64,000 nt of DNA from Alisma plantago-aquatica (lineage: Eukaryota > Streptophyta > Magnoliopsida > Alismatales > Alismataceae): NCBI GenBank assembly GCA_963693085.1, contig OY856409.1, positions 1,531,330,472 through 1,531,394,471 on the forward strand, read 5' to 3'. A model generated the notes under the pieces. The model was not told where the DNA came from, made no database searches, and saw only the letters and a program-made list of their open reading frames with translations. The position numbers and the translations under genes were made by a program. Of the stretch, positions 23,629-35,466 are shown one piece after another (the first letter of the stretch is position 1; each line of letters starts with the position of its first letter).

Positions 23629-25719
23629 TGTAGGAAAATAGGGAGACATAATAGGCAGTAGAAATAAATTTGTTATTGCTGTATTCTCTAAAAACCAACA
23701 TATCACATCAACAAGTATATAATGAGAAGGATGGTTTTGAGGATATATCTGGTCCTAGAGCAAGTCCAGTGACATACTCCTCGTCATTGCATATGTGCAA
23801 CTGTCTTCTAATTGCATCGGGACTCGTCTACGGCTCCTCTACGGACAGCAAACATGAACGTCATTGTCTACAACAACTCCTTTCGTCACGAAGTGTTGGC
23901 TGACGTTGTCCTCCCTAGCAATAGGTAAAAGTCACCTCACCTCTAGAGAAGTCCACACAAACCGCCTAAAACTCATGTCGTCTACTAGAATGGATAGAGT
24001 GGAGTTGTCCCTTCTGTTGGTGTACTAGTTACCAACTTGCTCTCCCATAATGATTCTTAGTTGTTGTCTTCCTCGATATCCATCCCTAGTTGGATAGGAC
24101 TAACTTGGGCTCTCTTGGTTACCACAATCAGAGAGGACAACAATTGTCAGATTAATTGATTCTCAATTGTATGTGTTGGGAAGCCCTTAGTACCCCTCTA
24201 TTTATAGGAGGTGTTTGGGTCAGGGTTCCCAGTCTATGTGGGAGTGGAAAGGTCTAGAATATCTGAATTTTTGCAACATGTGAGTGTCGAACTGATCGGT
24301 TGGCAACCGAATCGGTCGGTTCACACACGATACAGTCTATTCGCTTGCTGAACTGGTCATTTTGCATGTTTCTCATTCACATATATATTTGGCAGTTCTA
24401 TTCCAATTAATGCTTGACACGATGCCAACACTAATCCTTGATGAAATTTAATTAAGTCTCAAATTAGGTTTCTCACAGAGAGAGACGATTATCTCATGAC
24501 CACCAGTTGATTGGCTCATCCAGCGAACCGGTCAGTTGGTGCCCAGTTCATGCAGAACTCAACTAATACAACATCCAATCAACCTGACACTCCAACCAAC
24601 CATTTCATCAATGAACCAATCGGTTGGGAGTCTAATCAGTTGATTTGTTGCTTGAATTGAGTACCCAAATTTTTTAGTAATCAATTCAATCATCATTCAT
24701 GATCAAACTCATCTTCTAGGTCATGTCCTATGTGTGTGACCCTATAGGTCCCATATTACGTTGGCGGTGAATGTCCATAACCAATTATGGCATCACAAGT
24801 AAAAATTAGTGCCTAGTCACACATCATTGCTACCCAAGTAATTGGAAAGTTGAGGAACAACTTCAACCTACAATTTTCTTGGTGTTATAATGTATAACTC
24901 CTTTGTCTATAATATTCAGATTGGACTCAAGGCATGGATTTGTCATCCTCTTCAACATTCAATCTATGTTCATTGTTGTAGCAAACTGTATGAGATATGT
25001 GTAAGCTCAATATCATATATTGACTCACATGTACACGGACATACATTTTTTAGTCTCGCTAACTCAAGTGGCCTAGAATATCAAAATCCCATATGAGGGA
25101 CAAATCCCATCTAAATCACTCACAGTCACTCCCCATGTGCCATAGTCATCCAATCATCACCTTTATGATAACCCTTATTCTGGGTTACGTTTGATGATGT
25201 CAAAGCACACCAAACAATTGCGATGAGTGTAGTGACTTCAAGTCTAAGAATCACAATCACCACCACTACTATGAGAGCTAACTATGACCACCACAATAAT
25301 GTTTTCGTCTGTTACTCTCATGATGGGTTTGTCCGATACATTATTCTCTAATATGTATATATTTTCTTGATTTGATATCTCCATATCATGACTAATGAGA
25401 TTCAGTCATCAACCAACACACACTCTAGTCTTATGTCTTTTTGTTGTCTATCAACCTTCCATAAGAACATCTGACTAGGGACATAATGAGAATGTATACT
25501 CTTATCATCCGTATAATCTCATTCTTCAAGTCACGTACTTAAGACATACATCATCGAGTTAAATATAATCCTCTATACATTTATTATGTTACTTCATTAT
25601 CTCATAACTGAATAAAAACAAATAATTTGGAAGCTTGCATTTTATTAATAATAAAATCATTTACATACTATGCCATTACAATCATCATATGATTGGCTCT
25701 CTGGACATACATATCAAAA
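23629..25719 (-). repeat. Ancient degenerate LTR, same family as the 30.8-40.0 kb copia element
   Basis: The order of landmarks follows the LTRs at 30791-33077 and 37731-39995. The start is TGTAGGAAAATAGGGAGACA versus TGTTGGGTTTTAGGGGAGACA. Then come GGGCTCTCTTGGTTACCA (24108), AAGCCCTTAGTACCCCTCT (24182), CGGTTGG motifs (24297-24650), CCTATGTGTGTGACCCT (24727), CCTAGTCACACATCA, and near the end GATTGGCTCTCTGGACATACATA (25691). On the minus strand it has a clean CTATAAATAG TATA box at about 24200-24209, matching the younger LTRs' TATATATA at the equivalent place. No partner LTR or internal region adjoins it, so it looks like an old solo LTR. The right border is approximate. Confidence 0.82.
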
Positions 25720-26150
25720 ATTCCTACCATAATAACTTCCCGCAAATGATGGACATGTTTTTGATGTAGAGGGATCTTCTAGTGGGGAATTTGATGCATA
25801 ATAGGAGGTAATGGATATGATCTTGTAATCAAATCATATCTTGCATACATTTTGAATGTGATAATGGTAGTAAAGATGATTCATAAGTAATAGTAAAATG
25901 ATATATTGTGAACTTACATGAACATAACAACATAATGATCTAAGTTAATCGGTACAAAAATGGAACTAATGAAGTCCTATTCTTCATAAAAATTTGTGTC
26001 TACCCAAGTTGAGTTGGGCATACTACTTCATGCAAAAATAAAGAATTAATCCAACATGATTAACATTAAAGGGGAAACATATACATATTTAAGAAAATCT
26101 TGATGTAGAAAAAAAGGGAACAACTAGAATAGAGAATCACTTCAACAAGT
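25720..26150. other. AT-rich spacer between two LTR relics
   Basis: Nothing recognisable; it ends at the AAAGG target duplication of the next element. Confidence 0.5.
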
Positions 26151-28129
26151 AAAGGTGTTACGACCCCATCTGAGCTTAATTGGTAAACTAGGGTTTACCT
26201 AGACAATTGCAAAGATTTATTGGAATAATCATTCTTGAAATCTAATTAATGACGATAACACAATTAGGATGTTTTAACTATGATAAGAAGTCTAAATGTT
26301 CTTTTGTCTTGAGAATTAGGGTTTGAGAAGCATAGACCCTAATCGGCCCAAAATAGGGTTTTGATGATACATGAACACAAAATTTGATAAGTATAGTGTC
26401 TCAGTAAATGAGTTTTAGAATTTTATGTGTAACTCTGATTTAGCTCAAATTTGGATATGATTTGGATATATTAAATGTGAACAACATTGGAAAATATCAT
26501 AATTTTTTAAGAATGTTCTGACCTGTTTATCGGTTGAGTTTCAAACTCGACCGATCATATTTTCAGATTGATATAGCAGTGTGATAATTGAATTTTATCT
26601 TTTTATTGGAATATCCAATTGATCTCAAATTTTAACTGTGCTTGACAAAAACAATTTTAGACATCCTGTTAAATTGGCGTAATTTTTGGATGACTTTTGA
26701 TCTCTACAGTGAGGGTGTCGGTCGAGTTATGTGTAGGACAAACTCGACCGAATCTGCTGCAGACTGCAATATAGCAGTGCACTGTTTGATTTTTACTTAT
26801 TTATTGGTAACTAGAAATGATCTAAAATTTTTAATGGAGGTCTAAAACTTCATTGGGTATAACATATAAAATTTCCAGAATTTTTGGAGCTTCTGTTAGC
26901 TATTCAGTAGGCGAATTACAGAAACTATTATGAAACTGAATATTCAGCCAATATAATTAAAGTTGAGTGTTGGGTCAATATGCAATTGACCCAAGCAGCT
27001 CAAATTGTATGATCGACCACACAGACACACAGCTCTCATTCTTCGTCATCCACCCCAGAGAAATGAAAATCTAGAGAGAGATGGAGAGTTAGGGCTTGAG
27101 TGGAGAAAGAGGAGAAATTGCTGACCTAGGGTTTTACGGTCCGAGGAATGGTGAAATCAAGTTTGGATTCTTTGCATAGACTTTTATGGTGAATCTTCTC
27201 TCTCATGTCAAGATTCCATCCATGCTCTGATTTGATCCAAGATGATGTCGAAATTCCCTCTTTTCTCATCCTTTCTTCATAATCCCTCATTTTCAAGGTT
27301 TCCGAGTTGAATGGAAGAAAAATTGAGAGATTTGCTAGGGATTTGACATGAGTTCGAGATCCCCTGAGTTGAGCTGCAGTTTTGAGGTGTTTTCACACCT
27401 TAGGGTGAGTGGGTTCTTCCTTCAAACAGTGTAATTCACGAAATTTGATTATAGCATCCAAATCCCTAATTGCTTAGTATGTGATCCTAAACCCTGAATG
27501 TCCATTTGTTCTGTGTAGTTGCAATTTGATATAAAATGGGCTTCTTCTCTGTTTGAACGTCTCTCTGATGATAGAATCATATTAGAAATGTATACAACAC
27601 ATTCTATAAAGAATGCTTTTCGGATTCATATTGTATGATGTAATTACGGTTTAACCTAACTGAGATCTCACTAGAGTTTTAATCCAATTGAAGAGATATC
27701 TAGACTTAAACCAAACCTAGGTCGAAATGCTCTCAATCAAGCTTAAGGCTATCATATTTCAATATCTAAAACCTTTGGGATTCGTCACTAAGTCTATGAC
27801 TTTAATTTCACTAGTTTAAGCTCGAATGATCTGTGCCACGGCCGTGGGGTGACACCACGACCGTGTTGGAGCAAACCCTAATTGAACACTTAAAGATCAA
27901 AGTTAAATAAAGAGGACTAGTAATCCTATAAGTGGTTAGGATGTATCTCATGGGTTATCTTAATTGAATTTTTATTCTTGATACATGATATCTCAGTGAA
28001 TGGTATGGAAAACTTAAATTTAGTTAAATTTCCATGGTTTCATATCTATATTGATTGTATATGATTTGATGGAAACAATCTGTATTTAGTGAATGCTTAT
28101 ATCCTATGAAATCCTTATGAGAGCCATGT

Positions 28130-28245
28130 GACAAGTGAATGAGGTAAATGAAAAGGTGAATGAGGCGAATGAAACCCTAAGAGTAGGGTGTTGGCATGTG
28201 ATAAATGAATAAGGCAAATGATACCCTAAGGATAGGGTGTTCAAT
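28130..28245. repeat. Short tandem duplication inside the solo LTR
   Basis: Two diverged units, each with GTGA(C/T)AA.TGAAT(G/A)A followed by an ACCCTAAG(A/G).TAGGGTGTT block, start near 28136 and 28197. The CCCTAAGAGTAGGG part is itself a small inverted repeat. Confidence 0.65.
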
Positions 28246-28657
28246 GAATCATGTTATGGTGATATGAAAGGTCTCGATATGAGATGTGGTGATACTTAAC
28301 TGTTGAATTGTATGTTTCTAGTGCATTTAACTTTATATGCTTGTTCTCTCTAAGTTGATATCTACATACTGCAGGGCTTCTTATTTTCAATACATATCTC
28401 GTAAATTGCAGGTGATGAGATATGACATGCCCTAGAAAGGGATGTTACTGAGACATGATATATGTTGAATACATAAGTTATGATGTTTCTTATGATATGA
28501 TATGGCAGGCCGTGTGAGCCTTGTGAGAAATGTTAAATGAGTTATGATTTCTGTTTAAAATGTACCTATAATGTTAATGTTAGACTTAGGTGCCCTGAAC
28601 ACCGTAGAACCCCTTTGAGAGGTCTGTACCTTAGGGGTGAAACTCGTGTCCAACATC

Positions 28658-28732
28658 AACCGGTTGAGTAATTCTGGTGGCACGAGGGTTGATAGGGTTA
28701 TCCAACACCAACCGGTTGAGTAATTCTGGTGG
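28658..28732. repeat. Duplicated 26-bp CAACCGGTTGAGTAATTCTGG unit
   Basis: The words CAACCGGTTGAGTAATTCTG at 28658 and again at about 28709 are identical and both continue GTGG. They are separated by roughly 25 unrelated bases. Confidence 0.85.
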
Positions 28733-29695
28733 TAACCCAGTGTTGACTCCATGCGCCTGTGTGCTCAGGTTAGAGGAGGAGTCCAGAGCACTCAGAGTTA
28801 GTGCAGTAAGGCCAGAGAGCCTGTGGGCTGGAGAGCATGTGGGTCCTGTAGCAGACCAGGACTGGCAGTCAGACTTAGCATTTCCCGGGTGTGTCGCTAA
28901 GTCTTGTACGGTGTGGTCGTAGTGCACTGCGAGTCTCTATGCAGAGTACACTGCATAGATCAGGGCATAAGCTAAAATATGATTATATAGGTTCACAGAG
29001 TTCCTTATAAATGAAAGAGTTAAGGAAGACTAGAGCATAGTCTTCTAGTAGTTATTCTTTGGATGCAATATTTACATTATTTGTTATTTCAATTATATTG
29101 TTTTAGAACTGCTCAGTGTAGTATTTATTGTTGTTAAATTTCATATCGTTTACTCAAAGTTATATCTGTAATCACATTAGTGCCTTAGACTGTTTCTTTG
29201 AAGTACTCATTCACTGAGCGAGTAGGCTCACCCCTCTACTCAAATATTTTAGGGTTAACGGCGTGGACTTGAAGATGGTCAGAGCATCAATGTAGATCTT
29301 CCATAAGAGTTAAGTACAAGATTAGTTGAGTCAGTCGGTCCTTATCACTGTAGGTCCTCAGTAAGAGATAAGAGAGAGAGTTGTAATTACGATGTGTAAT
29401 ATTATTCCTCTTTTGAAATTGTATGCTAATTAGTAGGTCTTATGTGCATAAGGTGTAAAAGACATCATGAATGTTTATACATGTATCTTTGCTATTAAAG
29501 TCTAATTAGTAAAAGAAATGTTCAGATTCCCTTGTTAAGATGATTTATGTGGTTCAATGCGAGGAAACAAGAGTTTTAACAGAAAAGAAAAAAAAAAGTA
29601 AAAGTTAAGGGTGTTATTTGTATTACATATAAATCCTATCTTATGCCCTAATCTCATGATTTGAGGGAATTGTGAGATCGGGGTGTAACAAAAGG

Positions 29696-30785
29696 AGTAG
29701 AAATCTGGTGCATGACGCAAAATAGTCGGGTGCATGAAGCTTTTTTATGCGATTAGTTTTGTAATGAAAATTCCACCTGTCCAACAACTGGACAAATTCA
29801 TTGATGAAGCTATCCTCAGTATAGGAGTCTCCCACCAGTGACATCACATGCGTCTTCTGAGGCCAGAAGTAGTCATCATTGAATAGAGTACAATAACTAC
29901 AAATAGGTATTAATTATTACAATATATTTCCCTTAACAGAAGCTCAAAATAAATGTACAAATTCACTCTATCATGTAGGGACTATATTAAAATCTTGCAA
30001 AAACCCATGCAATGGGGAAAAGTTAGACTCTAGTGAAGGATCCAAAACTAAGATAATAGTCTATTATGGCGATGAAAGAATCATTGACCTCTCATTATAA
30101 GAACTATTCTATCCGTCTTCCTCCTCTTTGGTGCTATTTTTCTTATACAAAGGAGTTTTTTTATATTAAAGTGATGGATGATAAAGGAAACTAAAGAAAA
30201 AGTGAAGTACAAGAATGGTAACAAACTGCAAAGGTAAAGAATATAAAGATAAAAATGCACGATGAGAAATAGGAGAAGTGTAAGGTGGGAGCAACAAAAG
30301 GAAGGTTTAGGTGATACTAAATAAAATAAAAGTGAGAATCTCTTAGGGTTTAAAATGTCATTTCCTAGTAATGGTAGTGTAGATACTCGAGTATTTACAT
30401 CAAGTTAGCTACAATTCAATCACTAATGTTGGAAGGTACTTGAGTATCACAACAAATGAGGAGGTGTAGATACATCTAAATACTAAAGGGGTTGGACTCC
30501 AATGAGTGTAAATAGCTTATATGCTCGATAAGTTTTCACTAAAAGCTAGATATTGGTTCTATAGAATGTTTTGGTTATTAATTCAATGATAATTAATTAT
30601 TACTTCATGTGAATACTCGTTATTAGTTTCATTGAATGTTAGTTATTAGTTCAAACAAAGAGTTACTAGTTCGTGTGAATGATGGTCATTTCTTCCAATG
30701 AATGATGGTTATTAGATCATCAAAGGCTAATTATTAGTTCATATGAATGTTTCTTATTAATTCCTTTGCATACTGCTTACTATCA
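29696..30785. other. AT-rich spacer with degenerate short repeats
   Basis: No gene. From about 30560 to 30770 the words TTATTAGTTCA and GAATG(T/A) recur every 30-45 bases, an eroded tandem repeat that directly abuts the copia insertion site. Confidence 0.5.
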
Positions 30786-30790
30786 TATCA

Positions 30791-33077
30791 TGTTGGGTTT
30801 TAGGGGAGACAGAGAAGGCAGCGGAAACAAAAAAATTCTCCCCAAACCCATACCGAGGAAACGCGTCAACGTCTATGTAATAGGAAAGGATGGTTTGCGG
30901 AATCATACCTTGTCCCGAGGCTTGCTCGGCGTCAATACCTCGCGCAATGCGCGGTCTTCAACTCCGGACTTCGACGGTGTCTGTGCAGCTCCTGGTCGCA
31001 CCGGGACTCACAACTCCTACTCGAACCGGACTGTCGAATGACAGTTGTCCTCCAAAGCGGCAGTGTCCTCCCGCCTCCGTAGTAGTCCACACGGACCACC
31101 TGGAACACAACACTCCTTGTCCCACAAGGAAGTGGAAGGAGTCGCACCCTCCTGTAGACGTACTAGTCGCCTACGCGCTCTCCTGCCTCCTGTTGCAACT
31201 GCAATTGTCTTCCCTTGCTGCACCTCCCTTTTGCGGGAAGCACTTGCTCGGGCTCTCTCACGGTTACCAAAACCAGAGAGAACGACAACTCACAGAGCAA
31301 CTGGTTGCACTGAGCTGTACTGTGAGAAGCCCCCAAGTACCCCTATATATATATAGGAGAGTCATGGGACATGGTTCTCCATCCCGGGCAATGCGGGACT
31401 AAAAGCAGGAGTAGAAGGGTTCGGGATTTTCCACAAAAAGCAACCATCTCGCAACCTGAACTGATCGGTTCATTGCTGAACCGGTCGGTTCATTGCTGAA
31501 CTGGTCGGTTCAGCCACTGAGCCGATCGGTTGGGCATGAGCCGATCGTTTGGGGCTCTCCAACCGATCGGTTGGTGCCCTGAACCGATCGGTTCATGGTC
31601 CTAATCCGGCTCAAATTGACTTTCCTTGTTTCTTTCCCAATTGGCATCGAAATACCAATACTATTTCCAATCAAATTGGAAATCTCATTTCCAATCAAAT
31701 TAGAAATCGAAACGAAAGGAAAATTCGCACCAATCCTACTTTCCCAAGTTGCTCGATTGCACCAGTTGAACCGATCGGTTCAACACTTGAACCAATCATT
31801 TCACTCTGTGCATGAGCCGATCGACTCAACCCTTGAGCCGACCGGTTCAGCAACCTCATCCGATCGGTTCATCTCATGAACCGACCGGTTGGGAGTGCAG
31901 ATTGTGCAGAATCAGTCAAATGCGATTTCAATCAATCCGATACTCCAATCAATGCGTCCAACACCTTGAACCATTTGATATTGAGCCATCGACTGATTGA
32001 GTGTTTAATTGAACTACTAAACTCCTTTAGTAATCAATCTAAACATTGCTTGTGGAAAAACTCCTCTTCCAGGTTAAATCCTATGTGTGTGACCCTGCAG
32101 GTCCATTTCACGTTGGCAGTGAAAGTCCATAACACTTATGACTTCACAAGCACAGAGCGGTGCCTAGTCACACATCAGTGCTACCCAAGTGAAAGTAGAA
32201 AGTTGGAGAACAACTTTCATCCTACAATCCGTGAATGGTGTTACAACGAGTGTATAATTCCTTTGTCACTGATATCCCGAATGAACTCGAGGCATGGATC
32301 TGTCATCCTGTCAACGTTCATTCACTTTCTTGATCTCAGAGTAGACTGGAAGAGATATGTATGACATCATTATCACATACTGACTCACACATGCGTGCAC
32401 GCCTTTCTCAATCCTACTCATCAAGTGGCCATGGATATCAAACTCCCTCAGGAGGGACAAATCCCATATCTATCACTCGCCCCTCAAAAGCCCCATGTGT
32501 CAAAGCCACCCAATCATCACCTTTATAACAACCCATGTTTCAGGACTGCGTTTGATGATGTCAAAGTGTGCCCAACGACATGTGTTGAGTGCAGTGATTT
32601 CAGGTCTAAGAATCACACTCACCACCATCACTGTGAGTACTGACTGTGACTACCATCTCATGGTTCCATGTGTCAAACTCACGGTGGGTCTGTCCGGTAC
32701 CTTGTTCTCTAACAAGTACCTATGTGTTTGGTTTGATATCTCTATATCATGACTAATGAGATTTTGTCATCAACCAACACCACAATCTAGTCTTGTGTGT
32801 CATTGTTGTCTATCTACCTTCCACAATGACATCTGACTAGGGACATAACAAGAATGTACAAACTCTTAGCATCCGTATGATCTCATCGTTCAGGTCCTCA
32901 ACCTGAAAGCATACGTCATTGAGTATTGTCATTCTTTAGACATTCAATCTGTTCTATCACTATCTCATATGACTGAACCAGAAAGAATTGGAAGCTTGCC
33001 TTTGATGTTTATCAAATCAATCTTAATGTATCCCACCAATCATCCCATGATTGGCTCTCAGGGCATACATACCAACA
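30791..33077 (-). repeat. 3' LTR (left) of the copia-type element
   Basis: 2287 bp. It differs from the right LTR by few substitutions, a slightly longer TATATA run near 31346, and one extra unit of about 21 bases in the CGATCGGTT array near 31480-31500. Many open frames of 60-170 codons occur at the same places in both LTRs, but they lack recognisable domains and reflect duplication of the LTR, not genes. Confidence 0.93.
31459..31890. repeat. Phased AACCGATCGGTT palindrome arrays in the left LTR
   Basis: Twelve-base near-palindromes of the form AACCGATCGGTT or AACCGGTCGGTT occur in two clusters. Starts are near 31459, 31479, 31499, 31520, 31539, 31561 and 31582, then 31769, 31790, 31815, 31836, 31858 and 31879. 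Most spacings are 20-22 bases. The central core varies (GATC, GGTC, GACC) while the outer AACC/GGTT is mostly kept or changed to AGCC. The right LTR has the same arrays (about 38397-38810) with one unit fewer. Confidence 0.88.
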
Positions 33078-33095
33078 GACTCCCACTTGCACTGC
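33078..33095 (-). other. Polypurine tract of the copia-type element
   Basis: On the minus strand the bases just upstream of the 3' LTR read GTGCAAGTGGGAGTC, a purine-rich run of the AAGTGGGAG type common in plant copia elements. Confidence 0.7.
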
Positions 33096-35466
33096 GAGCC
33101 AATCACCCTTGAATCATATTCATAGTGATCTTCAAACATGTCCCACATGTTACTGTGCTCTAGTGCCAACATAGTGAGTAATGATAACACCTTGCCAAAG
33201 TCTGTACAAATTGCATGTCTCACATCTCTTCGTTGTACGTCACACGTATGAGATGGAGTTGCCGTAATATGCGATCTAGTATTCTATTTGCTAACCTTTA
33301 GCCACATTGCATGATCAAGGATTCCGGACTTGTCATCAATGAGTGGAATATCTACAAGTTCATCTCATGAACTTCTAGATCCATATAGTATCTACTGATG
33401 TTCACTAACACATAGACACTCGGCATTTCCCTTTTAAATGGTTTTATTGGAACACTTCCAATTATCAACAAACATTTACTTTTATACATCCTATGTATAT
33501 TTTGTGATTACTTTTCTGTCCTTTCGGAAGTTCGCATCAATGTAACTCTTTACATCGAACTCTTCCTTGTCTCCATAGAACTAGTACTTCACAAGTACTT
33601 ATCAAGTTCTCATGGTATTCCAGTCACCCTTACTGGAAGTAGACAGGCATCCACTCGTCATGTCCCACATATGAGTTATCAGGATGAGCACATCATATCG
33701 TCATGTCCTACATACAAGATGATGAATGCATTTTATTCTTGCCATGTCACACATGCAAGACAACGGGATGATTACATACATGATAGATCCATATCTATTC
33801 TCAGTGTTCCCATTCTTCATAAGAATTGGACACTTGGCCATTGGATACTAACTCCATGTAACATGGACAAGTTTTCTCCCACTGAATCTGTGCATACTGA
33901 ACACTTCAGTACAGATTGCCAATGTATGTTTTCTCTTTACAGGTCAAGAGATTTTCGAGAACTATCTCTATAGATCTCTATTCCTATCACATAGGAAACA
34001 TCTCTATCTTCCTTAAAGATAATTTCCACTTTTGGATTTCCAATTTAGAACATTTCTATTTCACATCAATATGTGGAATGTGAATACGCTCCCACTAAAT
34101 CACAGATCCCTTCTTTATCTTTGACATATCAGTCAAACCCTTTGACTATATCATCAAAGTAAAGATCCAATTTTGAGCTGCTTGTACTCAATCAATCACA
34201 TTGATTAGTCCATTGTAACTTATAGACTTCATTTGCATTAGTGGATTCATAAACCTTATAGGCTGTGTCACTTACACATCCTTGTTTTATTCCTCATAGG
34301 AATGCGGTTTTAGTATCCATATGCCAAATGTCTCAGTCATTAAGTTGCAATCAACAAGCATCATCCTTCTCAAAATGTTATCCATGTGTCTTAACACTTA
34401 AGACTCATTTGCACTTATGGATATGATCCAATGAGTGCTACCATCAAGGTCATACCTTATAGCTCACATGGAAGTCATTTAGGATGTAATGGTCATAAAC
34501 CATAACTCAAGATTTGGTTCCTCATATTCATCTAGATAGTTGACTTATCACATGAACAACTCATCACATAGATAATTGAGGTGTATCTGTTAAGGATATA
34601 AGAACTCACAACCCTTGTGATTCTTAATTTCCTTTATTAGTGTGGGGTATTCTTTTATTAAGAAGAATTCAGTTATTTGATAATCATTCTCTAACTCCTT
34701 AGAGTATGATTCCTTCTTGATTTAGACATAACCATGCCTTAATCATGAGTTCACTATGATACACTATCATAATCACTCATAAGGATCTCAAACATTTGGT
34801 CCAAGTATTCTATTCATTGATCTCATCAAGAATTAATACTTTACCAATTTTGTACTTCATTTATGATAATCTTGAACACTTCAAGATATTCATATTGGTA
34901 TTTCTCTAAACACCATTTGAAGTTTTAGCATTTGTTCCAATAGGTATGTAAATACATCATATGTATTATACCTGATAGGATAATCACTCTCCCACTACAT
35001 TAGTGAAGATTGATTAATCATGTCCAAGATATTCATGTCTCTTACTGGTTCTCTAACCAAAAGAGTCTATCTTTATCCATCACATGGAAAATAGAAATGA
35101 AGTTCTCATGATCAATGCTAATTATATTGTTTGAGTTATCTATAACTTTAGGTATCGTTTTATCTTATGCATATCATATATCACAAGATAAACAAGGCAT
35201 TTCCACAAAGATCACATCTTTATAAATTGAAACATCTCTTTATTAATTGCCATCATTTTCATACAATATGCAAAAATAAAGTGTTTCTATTTATTGGCAA
35301 ATATGAAATAGCAGTTCATAACTGTATTACATGCCTTATTGGCTGAAAATAAACTAAAGTATTCCTATCTATAAAGGAAACACTTGCCCAAAGTAAGAAT
35401 GCTTTACACTTTACATCTTGATATCATATATCTCAGAAGTGTTACAAGTTTACTTTCATGACACCT
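33096..35466 (-). pseudogene. Decayed copia pol region with reverse-transcriptase scraps
   Basis: No long open frame remains, but motifs of copia reverse transcriptase can be read on the minus strand. RMMLVDCNLM lies at about 34367-34338 and MDTKTAFL at 34320-34297 (canonical QMDVKTAFLNG, with a frameshift between the two and a stop straight after). DLYFDDIVK, at about 34168-34142, matches the catalytic LYVDDI box. The distance between the last two (roughly 130 bases) is well short of the usual one, indicating a deletion. I could not recognise protease, integrase or RNase H. Confidence 0.72.

Larger units (their letters stand above)
26156..29690 (+). repeat. Solo LTR, 3.5 kb, with perfect AAAGG target duplication
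   Basis: It begins TGTTACGACCCC and ends GGGGTGTAACA, imperfectly inverse TG...CA termini. The pentamer AAAGG directly precedes (26151-26155) and follows (29691-29695) it. That is the signature of an LTR insertion reduced to one LTR by recombination between LTRs. The length suggests a large, probably Ty3/gypsy-type family, but no internal region survives to prove this. The orientation given is arbitrary. Inside are short duplications (28130-28245 and 28658-28732) but no gene. Confidence 0.85.

Noticed and set aside
30890..31402. Open frames of 100-170 codons duplicated at 30890-31402 and 37830-38294 and overlapping frames
   Set aside because: They occupy equivalent positions in the two LTRs of one element, overlap in several frames and lack known domains. 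Their conservation reflects LTR duplication.
31459..31890. CRISPR-like or tRNA-like reading of the CGATCGGTT array
   Set aside because: Spacing is too short, the motif is palindromic, and it lies in an LTR.
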